DNA of 64,000 nt. Origin: Actinobacteria bacterium OV450. Its GTDB lineage: Bacteria; Actinomycetota; Actinomycetes; Streptomycetales; Streptomycetaceae. The notes under the pieces are model-generated. The model worked only from the letters and a program-made list of their open reading frames with translations. It ran no database searches and had not been told where the DNA came from. Position 1 is the stretch's first letter. Each line of letters starts with the position of its first letter. Below are positions 40,582 through 50,013 of this stretch, one piece after another. The position numbers were made by a program, and so were the translations under genes. Where the stretch lies: NCBI GenBank assembly GCA_001298555.1, contig LJCW01000346.1:54088-118087 (forward strand). Reading direction: 5' to 3'.

Positions 40582-41804
40582 CGCACGACGAGGTGACCGG
40601 CAACCAGCGGTACGCCGCCCGCTGGCAGGGCGCGCTGACCAACAACTACGGCACGCCCGCGCTGGCCCTCGTGCGCGGCGAGGGCGCCCGGGTCTGGGAC
40701 GCGGACGGCAGGCAGTACACCGACTTCGTCGGCGGCATCGCGGTCAACGCCCTCGGCCACGCCCACCCGGCGATCGTCGAGGCCGTGACCCGGCAGATCT
40801 CCACACTCGGCCACGTCTCCAACCTGTACGCCTCCGAGCCGGTCCTCGCGCTCGGCGAACGGCTGCTCCAGCTGTTCGGCCGGCCCGGGCGGATTTTCTT
40901 CTGCAACTCCGGAGCCGAGGCCATCGAGGCCGCCTTCAAGATCGGCCGGCTGACCGGGCGGACCCGTATGGTCGCCACCGACGGCGGCTTCCACGGCCGG
41001 ACCATGGGCGCCCTCGCGCTCACCGGCCAGCCGAAGAAGCAGGGCCCCTTCCTGCCGCTGCCCGGCGAGGTCACACACGTCCCCTACGGCGACGTGGAAG
41101 CCCTGCGGGCCGCCGTCACCGAAGAGACCGCGCTCGTCGTCATCGAGCCGATCCAGGGCGAGAACGGCGTCGTCGTCCCCCCGGCCGGCTATCTGAGGGC
41201 CGCCCGCGAGATCACCCGGGCCACCGGCACCCTGCTCGTCCTCGACGAGGTGCAGACGGGCATCGGGCGGTGCGGCCACTGGTTCGAGCACCAGGCCCAC
41301 GAGGGCGTCGAGCCCGATCTCGTCACGCTCGCGAAGGGTCTGGGCGGCGGTCTGCCGATCGGCGCCGTGGCCGCCTTCGGGCCGGCCGCCGAGCTGCTCC
41401 AGCCCGGCCAGCACGGCACCACCTTCGGCGGGAACCCCGTCGCCTGCGCCGCCGGACTCGCCGTCATCGACACCATCGCCGCCGAGGGCCTGCTCGACCG
41501 GGTCAAGGCGCGCGGGGAGCAGCTGCGCTCCGGAATCGAGAGCCTCTGCGAGGGGAACGGCCACCCGCTCGTCTCCCACGTCCGTGGTGAAGGCCTTCTC
41601 CTGGGTATCGTGCTGACCGGGCCGCTCGCACCGCAGGTGCAGCAGGCGGCCCAGGATGCCGGATTCCTGGTCAACGCGCCCGCCCCCGACGTCGTACGGC
41701 TCATGCCCCCGTACGTGCTCTCCGAGGCCGAGGCGGACGCGTTCGTCCGGGCCCTGCCCGGCATCCTCCGAGCAGCCGACGGGGACGGACTTACCGGGGA
41801 ATGA
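40578..41804 (+). CDS. argD: Acetylornithine aminotransferase
   Basis: A 408-residue class III PLP aminotransferase. Signs are FVGGIAVNALGHAHP, CNSGAEAIEAAFK, LLVLDEVQTGIGRCG (PLP Asp), and LVTLAKGLGGGLPIGAV with the Schiff-base Lys (about 254). It makes N-acetylornithine. GTG start overlaps the argB stop by four bases. Confidence 0.96.
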   Translation: MTHDEVTGNQRYAARWQGALTNNYGTPALALVRGEGARVWDADGRQYTDFVGGIAVNALGHAHPAIVEAVTRQISTLGHVSNLYASEPVLALGERLLQLFGRPGRIFFCNSGAEAIEAAFKIGRLTGRTRMVATDGGFHGRTMGALALTGQPKKQGPFLPLPGEVTHVPYGDVEALRAAVTEETALVVIEPIQGENGVVVPPAGYLRAAREITRATGTLLVLDEVQTGIGRCGHWFEHQAHEGVEPDLVTLAKGLGGGLPIGAVAAFGPAAELLQPGQHGTTFGGNPVACAAGLAVIDTIAAEGLLDRVKARGEQLRSGIESLCEGNGHPLVSHVRGEGLLLGIVLTGPLAPQVQQAAQDAGFLVNAPAPDVVRLMPPYVLSEAEADAFVRALPGILRAADGDGLTGE

Positions 41805-41811
41805 GACGACG

Positions 41812-42402
41812 ATGAGCCAGGCGCAGGACCACGAGCAGTGGGGGTCGGCCCGGAGGGGGGCGCCATCGGCGGCAGCCGGCGCAGAGCCCGGGGGTGGGCC
41901 TTCCGTTCCGCAGACCCGCACCGCCCGCCACCGCCGGATCGTGGACATCCTCAACCGGCAGCCGGTCCGCTCGCAGAGCCAGCTGGCCAAGCTGCTCGCC
42001 GACGACGGGCTGAGCGTCACCCAGGCGACGCTCTCCCGCGACCTCGACGAGCTCGGCGCGGTGAAGATCCGCAACACCGGCGGCGAGCTGATCTACGCGG
42101 TGCCCAGCGAGGGCGGTTTCCGCACCCCGCAGGCCCCGCTCGGGGAGTCGGCGAAGGAGGAGCGCATGCGGCGCCTCTCCGGTGAACTGCTGATCTCGGC
42201 AGAGGCCTCCGCGAACCTCGTCGTGCTGCGCACCCCGCCCGGCGCGGCCCAGTTCCTCGCCTCCGCGATCGACCAGGCCGAACTCCGCGAGATCCTCGGC
42301 ACGATCGCCGGCGACGACACGCTCATGCTCATCAGCCGCGACCCGTCGGGCGGCCAGGCCCTCGCGGACCACCTGCTGCGGCTGGCCCAGAAGGAGGGCT
42401 GA
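41812..42402 (+). CDS. argR: Arginine repressor ArgR
   Basis: A 196-residue ArgR. After a poorly conserved Ala/Gly N-terminus of about 40 residues comes the winged HTH (RRIVDILNRQPVRSQSQLAK, DGLSVTQATLSRDLDELGAV). The C-terminal oligomerisation and arginine-binding domain follows (ANLVVLRTPPGAAQFLASAI, EILGTIAGDDTLMLISRD). It represses arg genes with arginine as co-repressor, presumably through the sequences at 37278 and 46281. Last gene of the operon, 7 bp after argD. Confidence 0.95.
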   Translation: MSQAQDHEQWGSARRGAPSAAAGAEPGGGPSVPQTRTARHRRIVDILNRQPVRSQSQLAKLLADDGLSVTQATLSRDLDELGAVKIRNTGGELIYAVPSEGGFRTPQAPLGESAKEERMRRLSGELLISAEASANLVVLRTPPGAAQFLASAIDQAELREILGTIAGDDTLMLISRDPSGGQALADHLLRLAQKEG

Positions 42403-42419
42403 GCCGCACCGGTCCACGC

Positions 42420-42450
42420 CCGGGCCCCGGAAATCCGATGTCGGGCCCGG
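42420..42450 (+). terminator. Possible terminator of the arg operon
   Basis: CCGGGCCC and GGGCCCGG can pair over 8 bp around a 15-base loop, 18 bases after the argR stop; no U-tract. The next gene's -10 (TAGCCT at 42463) follows. Confidence 0.45.
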
Positions 42451-42474
42451 CGGCGGCGGACGTAGCCTCGGGGC

Positions 42475-43374
42475 GTGCATGAACTCGCCCTGGCCGCACT
42501 CGTGTCGGCGGTCACCGCCGCCGTGTACGCCGTCATCGGCCTGCGGGGCCGGCGCAGGGCACGGATCCACCGGGAGGCCGTCGCGCTCGTCGCCGCGCTG
42601 GACCTGGACCCGTACCACGTCGCCGCGCTGAAGAACGAGGCGACCGAGGCCGCGGCCGCCGAACTGCTGCTCGACCGCTACGTCGACGTCGACGCCGAGG
42701 GCGCGGTGTGGCTCGCCGGCGCCGGACACGAGCCCGGCCGCGCACCGGCGCACCCGGTGCCCGCCGCCCTGCTGGCCGCAGTACGCCGGCACGATCCGGC
42801 ACCGGTCTCGCTCGGCTGGATCGAGTGGGACGACGAGGAGTACCGGGCGGCGACCGCCGCGCACCGCGCCGAGCAGCACGCGCGCCTGCCGGAGCTGCCC
42901 CGGATGCCGCAGCCCGCGGACGGCTGCGTCCGGTCCTGCTGCGGCTGCACGGGCCTCGTGCTGCTGCTGATGGTCTGGGCCGGGGCGGGCATCGTGGTCC
43001 TGGAGGCCCACCACCAGGGCGTCCTGGAATGGAGCGCGACGGTGGTGACCGCCCTGTGCATGGCGGCGCTCTGGCGGGCCGAGGCGGTGGCGCAGCGGAT
43101 CCGGGACCGCACGTCCGGCAGGAGCCCGCTGGACGAACGCGTCCGCGAGCAGACGCATCCCGCGCAGGCCGCGCTGGACGGGGAGCAGCGGCGCCGGTTG
43201 CTCCTGAGCCAGGGGGACCGGACCCGCCGGCGGGGCCTCGACGGGGGCACGGACGAGGACGAGGACGGGGACTTCGAGGACTGGGGCGGCCTCGACCCGG
43301 ACGAACACTGGGACCTGGGCCCGGACGCGTACCGGTACGCGGCCGCCGACGAGGAACCCGCCGGCCCTCAGTAG
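42475..43374 (+). CDS. Membrane protein of unknown function
   Basis: A 299-residue protein I do not recognise. A first span at residues 4-22 (ALAALVSAVTAAVYAVIGL) is followed by a soluble stretch of about 125 residues with an SLGWIEWDDEEY block. A cysteine patch (CVRSCCGCTG) precedes two spans (about 162-180 and 188-205) and an acidic C-terminal tail rich in Asp/Glu with DWGGLDPDEHWDLGPD. TAGCCT six bases upstream of the GTG suggests a leaderless mRNA. Its end overlaps the convergent L,D-transpeptidase gene by 7 bp. Confidence 0.75.
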   Translation: MHELALAALVSAVTAAVYAVIGLRGRRRARIHREAVALVAALDLDPYHVAALKNEATEAAAAELLLDRYVDVDAEGAVWLAGAGHEPGRAPAHPVPAALLAAVRRHDPAPVSLGWIEWDDEEYRAATAAHRAEQHARLPELPRMPQPADGCVRSCCGCTGLVLLLMVWAGAGIVVLEAHHQGVLEWSATVVTALCMAALWRAEAVAQRIRDRTSGRSPLDERVREQTHPAQAALDGEQRRRLLLSQGDRTRRRGLDGGTDEDEDGDFEDWGGLDPDEHWDLGPDAYRYAAADEEPAGPQ

Positions 43375-44066
43375 CGCGTCACGGCGAGGGGTCCGTCCTC
43401 GGTGCCGATCACGATGTGCGGGCGGCGGTGCGGTTCGGCCCAGCGCAGGATCGCCCGCATCGCCCGCTCCGGCACCGACACGCAACCGGCCGTCGCGCCC
43501 TTGCCGTTGACGTGCAGGAAGATGCCCGCGCCCCGGCCGTGCACCGGCCGGTCGTAGTTGAAGCCGACGACCAGCGCGTGCGCGTACTGCTTCTCGTACG
43601 CGACCAGGTGTTCCGCCTCGCCCGGCGCGCAGTCCGCGGGCAGCGGCTCCACCCAGCGGTTGTAGCTGCCCGAGGCGTTGTCCTGGCACCACCACGAGCG
43701 GTCCGTCACCCTCCGGTACCGGAACTGCGTCCCGGCGGGCGCGCGGTGGATCCCGAAGGCGTACGGGAGGTCGTACAGGCCCGTCGGTGTCGTGTTCGTG
43801 CCCTGGGTGCGGGTCGCGCCCTCGGTCAGGCCGTTCGCACCGAAGCGCGCCTCCGCGCCGCCGGCCTCGTACCAGCGCCCCGCCCGCCGGTCCCACCAGG
43901 TCACCCGGCCCGTGGTGGATCCGGGCACGGGGGCGACGGCGATGATCAGCTGGCTGCCGCCGCCCGTGTCGGCGAGCCGGGCCGGCAGCGGGGCGGACCC
44001 GTACGGGCCCTGCGCGAGCAGGCTGGTGACGATCAGTGAGCCGGTGACGAGAGCGGTACGCAGCAC
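43368..44066 (-). CDS. Exported L,D-transpeptidase (YkuD family)
   Basis: A 232-residue protein with a Sec signal (RTALVTGSLIVTSLLAQG, about 3-20) and a YkuD-like catalytic motif. IFLHVNGKGATAGCVSVP contains the H-x-G-x-A-T-A-G-C order with the nucleophile Cys near residue 197. It probably cross-links or modifies cell-wall peptides. TACCGT five bases upstream of the ATG suggests a leaderless transcript. Confidence 0.88.
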   Translation of the reverse strand: MLRTALVTGSLIVTSLLAQGPYGSAPLPARLADTGGGSQLIIAVAPVPGSTTGRVTWWDRRAGRWYEAGGAEARFGANGLTEGATRTQGTNTTPTGLYDLPYAFGIHRAPAGTQFRYRRVTDRSWWCQDNASGSYNRWVEPLPADCAPGEAEHLVAYEKQYAHALVVGFNYDRPVHGRGAGIFLHVNGKGATAGCVSVPERAMRAILRWAEPHRRPHIVIGTEDGPLAVTRY

Positions 44067-44069
44067 ATG

Positions 44070-44651
<582 letters not shown>

Positions 44652-44658
44652 GAGGTCA

Positions 44659-46167
44659 TTATCCGGCGGGGTCGGACGGCGCACGGGGAATTCCGAGGCG
44701 TGAGCGCATCCGCCCCATGACGTACTCGCTGAACAGCCCGGTGCAGCGGTCCAGCAGGGTGCCCACCCCGGGGTCGCGCACCGGCAGCGCGGGCGGCCGG
44801 TCGGGGGACCACAGGCTCTGCACGCGCTGGGCGGCCGTGCGGCGCAGCGCCGGGTCGGCGTCCGTCAGCAGCTCGGTGGAGGCGCGCAGCCCGACGACCC
44901 CGCCGCGGGCGTACAGCACCCGGTAGGCGGCCCGGCGGGTGTGCGCCGGGCGGTCGGGGGCGATCCGCTCCAGCAGCCACTCGGCGGGCACCCGGCCGGC
45001 GACGCCGGCCAGGCTCAGGGAGACTTCCCGGGCGACGGCGGCCGACGGGTCGTCGAGCAGGGGCCGCAGCAGGTCGATGTCAGTGGTGTCCAGCGCGCGC
45101 AGCCCGGCGACCGCCGCCGCCCGCACGGCCCCGGCGGGGTGGTCCAGCAGCGTGCGCAGCAGCGGCGCGTCCGCCCGCCGGGCACACTCGGCGAAACCGG
45201 TGACGGCGTACGCGGTCACCCGGGCCGGGTTCCCGACCAGGGCGCGGTAGTGGTCGTACGGGTCGCCGCCGTCCTGCTTGACCAGCCAGCGCGCGCAGGC
45301 GCGGACCAGCGCGGAGTGGTCGGTCAGGTGGTCCGGCGCCTCGGCGAAGCGCCCGGCCCGGCGCAGCGCCGTGACCCCGCCGGCCCGGACCATGGGCAGG
45401 TGTCCCTGCAGCAGGGCGTCGATCGCCCCGTCGTCGGGTTCGCCGCCGGCCAGCGCGGCCAGCGCCGCGTCGGCCCACAGTCGGGCCGCCACGGGATCGT
45501 GCTCCCGCCCCGCCCGCCGGGCCAGCTCCCGTACGCCGAGCAGTCCGCCGGCGAGGGTGATGCGGGTGGCGAACCGGCGGGTGGGCAGGTCCGCGCTGCG
45601 CCGCAGCCAGCCGAGTACGGTGTCGGGCTGCTCGCCGGTCGCCGAGACCGCCTCCCGGGCCGGGTGCCACCACCGGGCGTCGCGCGCGGGGCGCCACCAC
45701 GGGGTGAGGACCGGGTCCTCGGCGGTGAGGGCCTCTTCGAACAGGTCGCTCGCCCAGCCGCCCTGCTCGCGCCGGGCCAGCCGCAGGACGAGCGGGGTGA
45801 GGTCGATCAGCGTCCGCGCCGGGTCGGCGGCCAGGGCCGCGCCGAGCACCTGGCGGGCGCGCTCGCGTACGGCGGGGGCCCAGTCGGTGCAGCGGATCGC
45901 GACGAGCGGAAGCGGCGCCTCGGGATTGCGCAGCGCGGCCTCGCGGATCCGGCCGTCGGGGTGGCACAGGCGCTCTTCGACGCGGTCGGCGCCGCGGGGC
46001 CCGGAGGACCCGGGACGGTGACGGCGGCGGATCTCCGCGTCGAAGGCCATCCACGAGATCGGCAGGACGGGGCGGCGGGCGCCGCCGATCCCGAAGCGTC
46101 CGTCGCGCAGCAGGCCCACCGCCGCGGCGCGGCCCTCTTCGGCCTGCCGCTGTGCCTCGACTCCCAT
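44659..46167 (-). CDS. HEAT-repeat protein
   Basis: A 502-residue cytoplasmic protein made of short helical repeats. Examples are IREAALRNPEAPLPLVAIRC, VTAYAVTGFAECARRADAPL and AVRAAAVAGLRALDTTDIDL. It fits HEAT-repeat scaffold proteins annotated in streptomycetes; no enzyme motif was found. GGGGAGGG precedes the ATG. Confidence 0.75.
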   Translation of the reverse strand: MGVEAQRQAEEGRAAAVGLLRDGRFGIGGARRPVLPISWMAFDAEIRRRHRPGSSGPRGADRVEERLCHPDGRIREAALRNPEAPLPLVAIRCTDWAPAVRERARQVLGAALAADPARTLIDLTPLVLRLARREQGGWASDLFEEALTAEDPVLTPWWRPARDARWWHPAREAVSATGEQPDTVLGWLRRSADLPTRRFATRITLAGGLLGVRELARRAGREHDPVAARLWADAALAALAGGEPDDGAIDALLQGHLPMVRAGGVTALRRAGRFAEAPDHLTDHSALVRACARWLVKQDGGDPYDHYRALVGNPARVTAYAVTGFAECARRADAPLLRTLLDHPAGAVRAAAVAGLRALDTTDIDLLRPLLDDPSAAVAREVSLSLAGVAGRVPAEWLLERIAPDRPAHTRRAAYRVLYARGGVVGLRASTELLTDADPALRRTAAQRVQSLWSPDRPPALPVRDPGVGTLLDRCTGLFSEYVMGRMRSRLGIPRAPSDPAG

Positions 46168-46267
46168 GTGCCCTCCCCGATACGGCGCGGACCGCCGATC
46201 CTAGGCTTTCGCCGCCCGTGCCACCTCTGATATTCGCGCTGGTCAGCGGGGTGACCCTCAGGCGAAA

Positions 46268-46302
46268 TTGACGAAACATACGGAGCAGTGCATAGTTATG
46301 CC
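46268..46302 (+). promoter_or_regulatory. argH promoter with ARG-box-like sequence
   Basis: TTGACG, 17 bases, CATAGT is a good promoter. GCATA-GT-TATGC (46290-46301) is a perfect short palindrome over the -10 element and belongs to the 22-bp block shared with argC, as expected for ArgR. It gives argH a 160-base leader. Confidence 0.72.
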
Positions 46303-46465
46303 TATCGCTGGACGGACCGCGCCGATGCAGGCGCCGCCACCTCGCCCGACGGCCGGCGGCACCCGACCGTCTCCCCGTTTCCTCCGCGACGGGGAGCCAG
46401 TTGCACACCCGAAGCCATGTGAAACATCCAAAGCCATGCCGATGCAGTCTTGAGGAGCAGTAGCT

Positions 46466-47896
46466 GTGAGCAGCAACAACGGTGGTGACGTCCGGCTCTG
46501 GGGCGGCCGGTTCGCCGACGGTCCTTCGGAGGCGCTGGCCCTGCTGTCGGCGTCCGTCCACTTCGACTGGCGGCTCGCGCCGTACGACATCGCCGGATCC
46601 CGCGCCCACGCCCGGGTGCTCGCCAAAGCCGGCCTGCTCACCACCGACGAGCTCGACCGCATGATCGCGGGCCTGGACCAGCTCGAAGCCGACGTCGCCG
46701 ACGGCTCGTTCACCGGCACCATCGCCGACGAGGACGTGCACACCGCCCTGGAGCGGGGCCTGCTGGAGCGGCTCGGCGCCGAGCTCGGCGGCAAACTGCG
46801 GGCCGGCCGCTCCCGCAACGACCAGGTGGCCACCCTCTTCCGGATGTACCTGCGCGACCACGCCCGGATCATCGGCGGCCTGATCGCGGACCTCCAGGAC
46901 GCGCTGGTCGGCCTCGCCGAGACCCACCACGACGTGGCCATGCCCGGCCGGACCCACCTCCAGCACGCGCAGCCGGTGCTCTTCGCCCACCACGTACTGG
47001 CCCACGTGCAGTCGCTGTCCCGGGACGCGGAGCGGCTGCGGCAGTGGGACACCCGGACCGCGGTCTCCCCGTACGGCTCGGGCGCCCTGGCCGGCTCCTC
47101 GCTGGGCCTGGACCCGGAGGCGGTCGCCGCCGACCTGGGCTTCGAGCGCGGTTCGGTCGGCAACTCGATCGACGGCACGGCCTCCCGTGACTTCGTCGCC
47201 GAGTTCGCCTTCATCACCGCGATGATCGGGATCAACCTGTCCCGGATCGCGGAGGAGATCATCATCTGGAACACGAAGGAGTTCTCCTTCGTGACCCTGC
47301 ACGACGCCTTCTCGACCGGGTCGTCGATCATGCCGCAGAAGAAGAACCCGGACATCGCGGAGCTGGCGCGCGGCAAGTCGGGCCGGCTCATCGGCAACCT
47401 CACGGGCTTGCTGGCCACCCTCAAGGCCCTCCCGCTCGCCTACAACCGCGACCTCCAGGAGGACAAGGAGCCGGTCTTCGACTCCTGCGACACCCTCGAA
47501 GTCCTGCTCCCGGCCTTCACCGGGATGATGGCCACCCTCACCGTCAACCGGGAGCGGATGGAGGAGCTGGCCCCGGCCGGGTTCTCCCTCGCCACGGACA
47601 TCGCGGAGTGGCTGGTCAAGCAGGGCGTGCCGTTCCGCGTCGCGCACGAGGTGGCCGGCGAGTGCGTCAAGGAGTGCGAGGCCCTCGGGATCGAGCTGGA
47701 CGAGCTCACCGACGAGCAGTTCGCGAAGATCTCCGAGCACCTGACCCCGGAGGTCCGCACCGTGCTCAACGTGCCGGGCGCCCTCGCCTCGCGCAACGGC
47801 CGCGGCGGCACCGCCCCCTCGGCGGTCGCCAAGCAGCTCGCCGAACTCAAGGCCGACCTGGTCATCCAGCACGCCTGGGCCGCCCACAAGCAGTAG
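46466..47896 (+). CDS. argH: Argininosuccinate lyase
   Basis: A 476-residue fumarase/aspartase-superfamily enzyme releasing arginine and fumarate. Conserved blocks: LWGGRFADGPSEALALLSAS, DVAMPGRTHLQHAQPVLFAH, and the mobile signature loop GSSIMPQKKNPDIAELARGK (about 290). GTG start preceded by TTGAGGAG. It lies 4 kb from argCJBDR with its own promoter and ARG-box-like operator and a long leader. Confidence 0.97.
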   Translation: MSSNNGGDVRLWGGRFADGPSEALALLSASVHFDWRLAPYDIAGSRAHARVLAKAGLLTTDELDRMIAGLDQLEADVADGSFTGTIADEDVHTALERGLLERLGAELGGKLRAGRSRNDQVATLFRMYLRDHARIIGGLIADLQDALVGLAETHHDVAMPGRTHLQHAQPVLFAHHVLAHVQSLSRDAERLRQWDTRTAVSPYGSGALAGSSLGLDPEAVAADLGFERGSVGNSIDGTASRDFVAEFAFITAMIGINLSRIAEEIIIWNTKEFSFVTLHDAFSTGSSIMPQKKNPDIAELARGKSGRLIGNLTGLLATLKALPLAYNRDLQEDKEPVFDSCDTLEVLLPAFTGMMATLTVNRERMEELAPAGFSLATDIAEWLVKQGVPFRVAHEVAGECVKECEALGIELDELTDEQFAKISEHLTPEVRTVLNVPGALASRNGRGGTAPSAVAKQLAELKADLVIQHAWAAHKQ

Positions 47897-47996
47897 CCGC
47901 ACGGCGCTGCCCCGTACGTCCGCGGCCATGCGGCCCGCACGCCCGCGGCCCCTCCGGGGCCCGGGCCCTGCACCCCCGCACGCCGCGGGATGCCCG

Positions 47997-48032
47997 CAGG
48001 GGCGGCCGGAGCCCACGCTCCGGCCGCCCCTG
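47997..48032. terminator. Terminator between argH and the lipoprotein gene
   Basis: CAGGGGCGGCCGGAG pairs perfectly over 15 bp with CTCCGGCCGCCCCTG around a 6-base loop, between two convergent genes. Confidence 0.85.
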
Positions 48033-48054
48033 CGTCGTGTCCGTGGCCGCCTGT

Positions 48055-49248
48055 TCAGCGCACCGGGTGCTCCGGCTCGTAGTTGGTCAGGACGCAGCCC
48101 TCGACCTGCGCCTTCTCCAGCCGGTACCCGGACGGGGCGGAGAAGCCGGGCACGCAGTTCAAGTAGAGGAACTGCATCTGGTAGAGGACGAACCGGGCCG
48201 ACGCGCTGTTGGTCTCCACGGCGACGTTCTCGCCGACGAGCAGCCGGCTGGCGGTCGCCCTCAGCTCGCCGTCGTCCTTCAGGTCGGCCTGCTGCGCGGC
48301 CTTCGCCTTCGTCTGGAGCCTCCTCATGTCGCCGACGGTGTCGAGCCAGCTCAGGCTGCGGGCGCGCTGCCCGTCGGCCGGCTGCCCGCACAGGGCCCGG
48401 CCGGTCACGCCCCAGTCCAGGGCGTTGCCCTTGACCACCGGCTGGAAGTCGATGGACTCGATCGCCACCGCCTCCGGATCGGTGGAGAAGTGCTCCTTGC
48501 AGGCCAGCGGGCTGTTGTTCACGAGGGTGCGGAGCTCGGCGATGCTGCCCGCGCGCGGGAGTCCGAGGCTGCCGGTCGCGGGCTGGCCGGCCTTCTCGCC
48601 CCCGCCGTCGGAGGGGTTCTGCGGGGTCTCGAGGTTAGGGCTGCCCGAGCCGTCCTCGGCGGCGACGAAATCGCTGAGGCCGCACCCCTCGACCAGGGCC
48701 TTCTCCCGCTTGTAGCCCTTGGGGACGGGGGCCGTCGGGTTGCAGGTCAGGACGCGCATCTCGGAGCGGACCAGCGCCATGGAGGTCTTCGGCAGGGTGG
48801 GGAAGGCGACGAAGTCCTTGCCGATCAGGACGTTGCTGAAGAGCCCGTACGCCCCCTCGCCGCCGGAGATCCGGTCCATGACGTACTTCTTGTAGCCCGC
48901 CTGGAACTCCTTCATGTCCTTCGGCACGGCGATGACGATGTCGCTCTTGTCGGCCGTGGTGCTGCAGACGCCGGTCTCCGTCACCGACCACTGCCCGGCC
49001 TTCGGGAAGTCGCCGTGTGCCATCCTCGGGTCCTCGGCCTTCGCGCTCAGGTCCTCGCAGCCGGCCCACTGACGTATGTACTGCTGCGCCCGCACGAGCG
49101 GGCCCTCGGCGACCGCACCCCCGGCCGCCCCGGAGGCGGAGGGGGCGGGTGCGCCCGGTGGGGCCGCGTGGCCCTCTCCCTTGCACGCGGGAAGCGCGGC
49201 GAGGCAGGCGAGGCCGGCGGTCGTGGCGAGGATCCGCTGGATGCGCAT
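48055..49248 (-). CDS. Lipoprotein with internal duplication
   Basis: A 397-residue lipoprotein of unknown function. Signal peptide LATTAGLACLAALPAC ends in the lipobox cysteine at residue 22. The mature part falls into two similar halves. Each has a VTxxxxCxxxAD-type segment and ends with a matching block: LTCNPTAPVPKGYKREKALV and LNCVPGFSAPSGYRLEKAQV, followed by EGCGLSDF and EGCVLTNY. The halves are joined by a Gly/Ser/Pro linker near residue 205. Paired cysteines suggest disulphides in each half. Confidence 0.8.
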   Translation of the reverse strand: MRIQRILATTAGLACLAALPACKGEGHAAPPGAPAPSASGAAGGAVAEGPLVRAQQYIRQWAGCEDLSAKAEDPRMAHGDFPKAGQWSVTETGVCSTTADKSDIVIAVPKDMKEFQAGYKKYVMDRISGGEGAYGLFSNVLIGKDFVAFPTLPKTSMALVRSEMRVLTCNPTAPVPKGYKREKALVEGCGLSDFVAAEDGSGSPNLETPQNPSDGGGEKAGQPATGSLGLPRAGSIAELRTLVNNSPLACKEHFSTDPEAVAIESIDFQPVVKGNALDWGVTGRALCGQPADGQRARSLSWLDTVGDMRRLQTKAKAAQQADLKDDGELRATASRLLVGENVAVETNSASARFVLYQMQFLYLNCVPGFSAPSGYRLEKAQVEGCVLTNYEPEHPVR

Positions 49249-49322
49249 GGGTCGCTTTCGTCGGCGGCAAGGGATGGCATGGGCATGCTAGAGAGGGCTG
49301 CGACCTTGATCAAAACCGCCGC

Positions 49323-49400
49323 GCCGTCCCGGGCAGCCGTCCCGGGCGGTTGGCAGCCGTCCCGGGCCGCCGTCCCGGGCAGCCGGCAGCCGTCCCGGGC
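49323..49400. repeat. Short repeats of GCCGTCCCGGGC
   Basis: Five copies of GCCGTCCCGGGC lie within 78 bp between the lipoprotein start and the 3' end of the HAD-like gene. Intervals are irregular. Confidence 0.8.
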
Positions 49401-49412
49401 CCCCGGTCGCCG

Positions 49413-49928
49413 TCACGCCGCCCAGTCGGCGAGCCTGCCGAAGTCCTGCCGGGTCAGGCCGACCCGCTCGTCGATGCGCATCAGCAGCGCCCTCGCCGGA
49501 TGGAGCTGGTCCACGTACTCCCGGTCCATCTCCGTGATGTCGTCGTCGATCCAAGCGAACTCCCGTGCGCCCGCGTACTCCAGGACGTACTGGGTCTTCC
49601 AGAAGGTGCCGCGCGGGGCCCGTCCGTGCATCTGCGGCCAGTCGATGCAGGGCAGCCGCGGCAGGCCCAGGCGCGGGCCTATCCAGTCGTTCGCCTCGTC
49701 CTTCCAGGTGGTGGCCCAGACCAGCTCGTACGAGCGCGCCAGGGCGAGCAGCTCCGCGCCGTGGCTGTGGTTCAGCCAGACCCGGAGCGGTTTTCGGCTC
49801 TCCGCCTCCGTCCAGCCGGTCGGGCGCATCCGGTGGGTGGAGTACCCCGGCGGGCGGCGCTGGGCCTGGGCCGCGTAGGGGTTCAGCGGGCCGTCCACGT
49901 CGATCAGCAGCAGGGGCTTGGGTGGCAT
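49413..49928 (-). CDS. HAD-domain protein of unknown function
   Basis: A 171-residue protein opening with a HAD-like motif I, LLLIDVDGPLNPYAAQAQ, followed by ELVWATTWKDEANDWIGPRL and FAWIDDDITEMDREYV, as in streptomycete proteins labelled HAD domain-containing. The first motif is DVDGPLN rather than DxDxT, so phosphatase activity is uncertain. Start at 49928 (MPPKPLLLIDVDG) is supported by GGAAGG upstream. Confidence 0.78.
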   Translation of the reverse strand: MPPKPLLLIDVDGPLNPYAAQAQRRPPGYSTHRMRPTGWTEAESRKPLRVWLNHSHGAELLALARSYELVWATTWKDEANDWIGPRLGLPRLPCIDWPQMHGRAPRGTFWKTQYVLEYAGAREFAWIDDDITEMDREYVDQLHPARALLMRIDERVGLTRQDFGRLADWAA

Positions 49929-49973
49929 CTCGCCAGCCTTCCGTCCGGGGCACCCGGGGGGCACCTCAATTTT

Positions 49974-49997
49974 GAATGAGACGTGAATGTCTCATTC
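49974..49997. promoter_or_regulatory. TetR-type operator
   Basis: GAATGAGAC, six bases, GTCTCATTC: perfect nine-base arms directly in front of the TetR gene. A further half-site TGTCTCAT spans the start codon (50009-50016). TATGCT at 50002-50007 is the probable -10 element, between the palindrome and the ATG. Confidence 0.8.
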
Positions 49998-50013
49998 GGG
50001 GTATGCTTGTCTC

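Noticed and set aside
46298..46453. 51-codon ORF in the argH leader as a leader peptide
   Set aside because: Its ATG overlaps the promoter -10/operator and would lie upstream of the expected transcript start; the inner ATG at 46322 has no ribosome-binding site, and Arg codons are not clustered.
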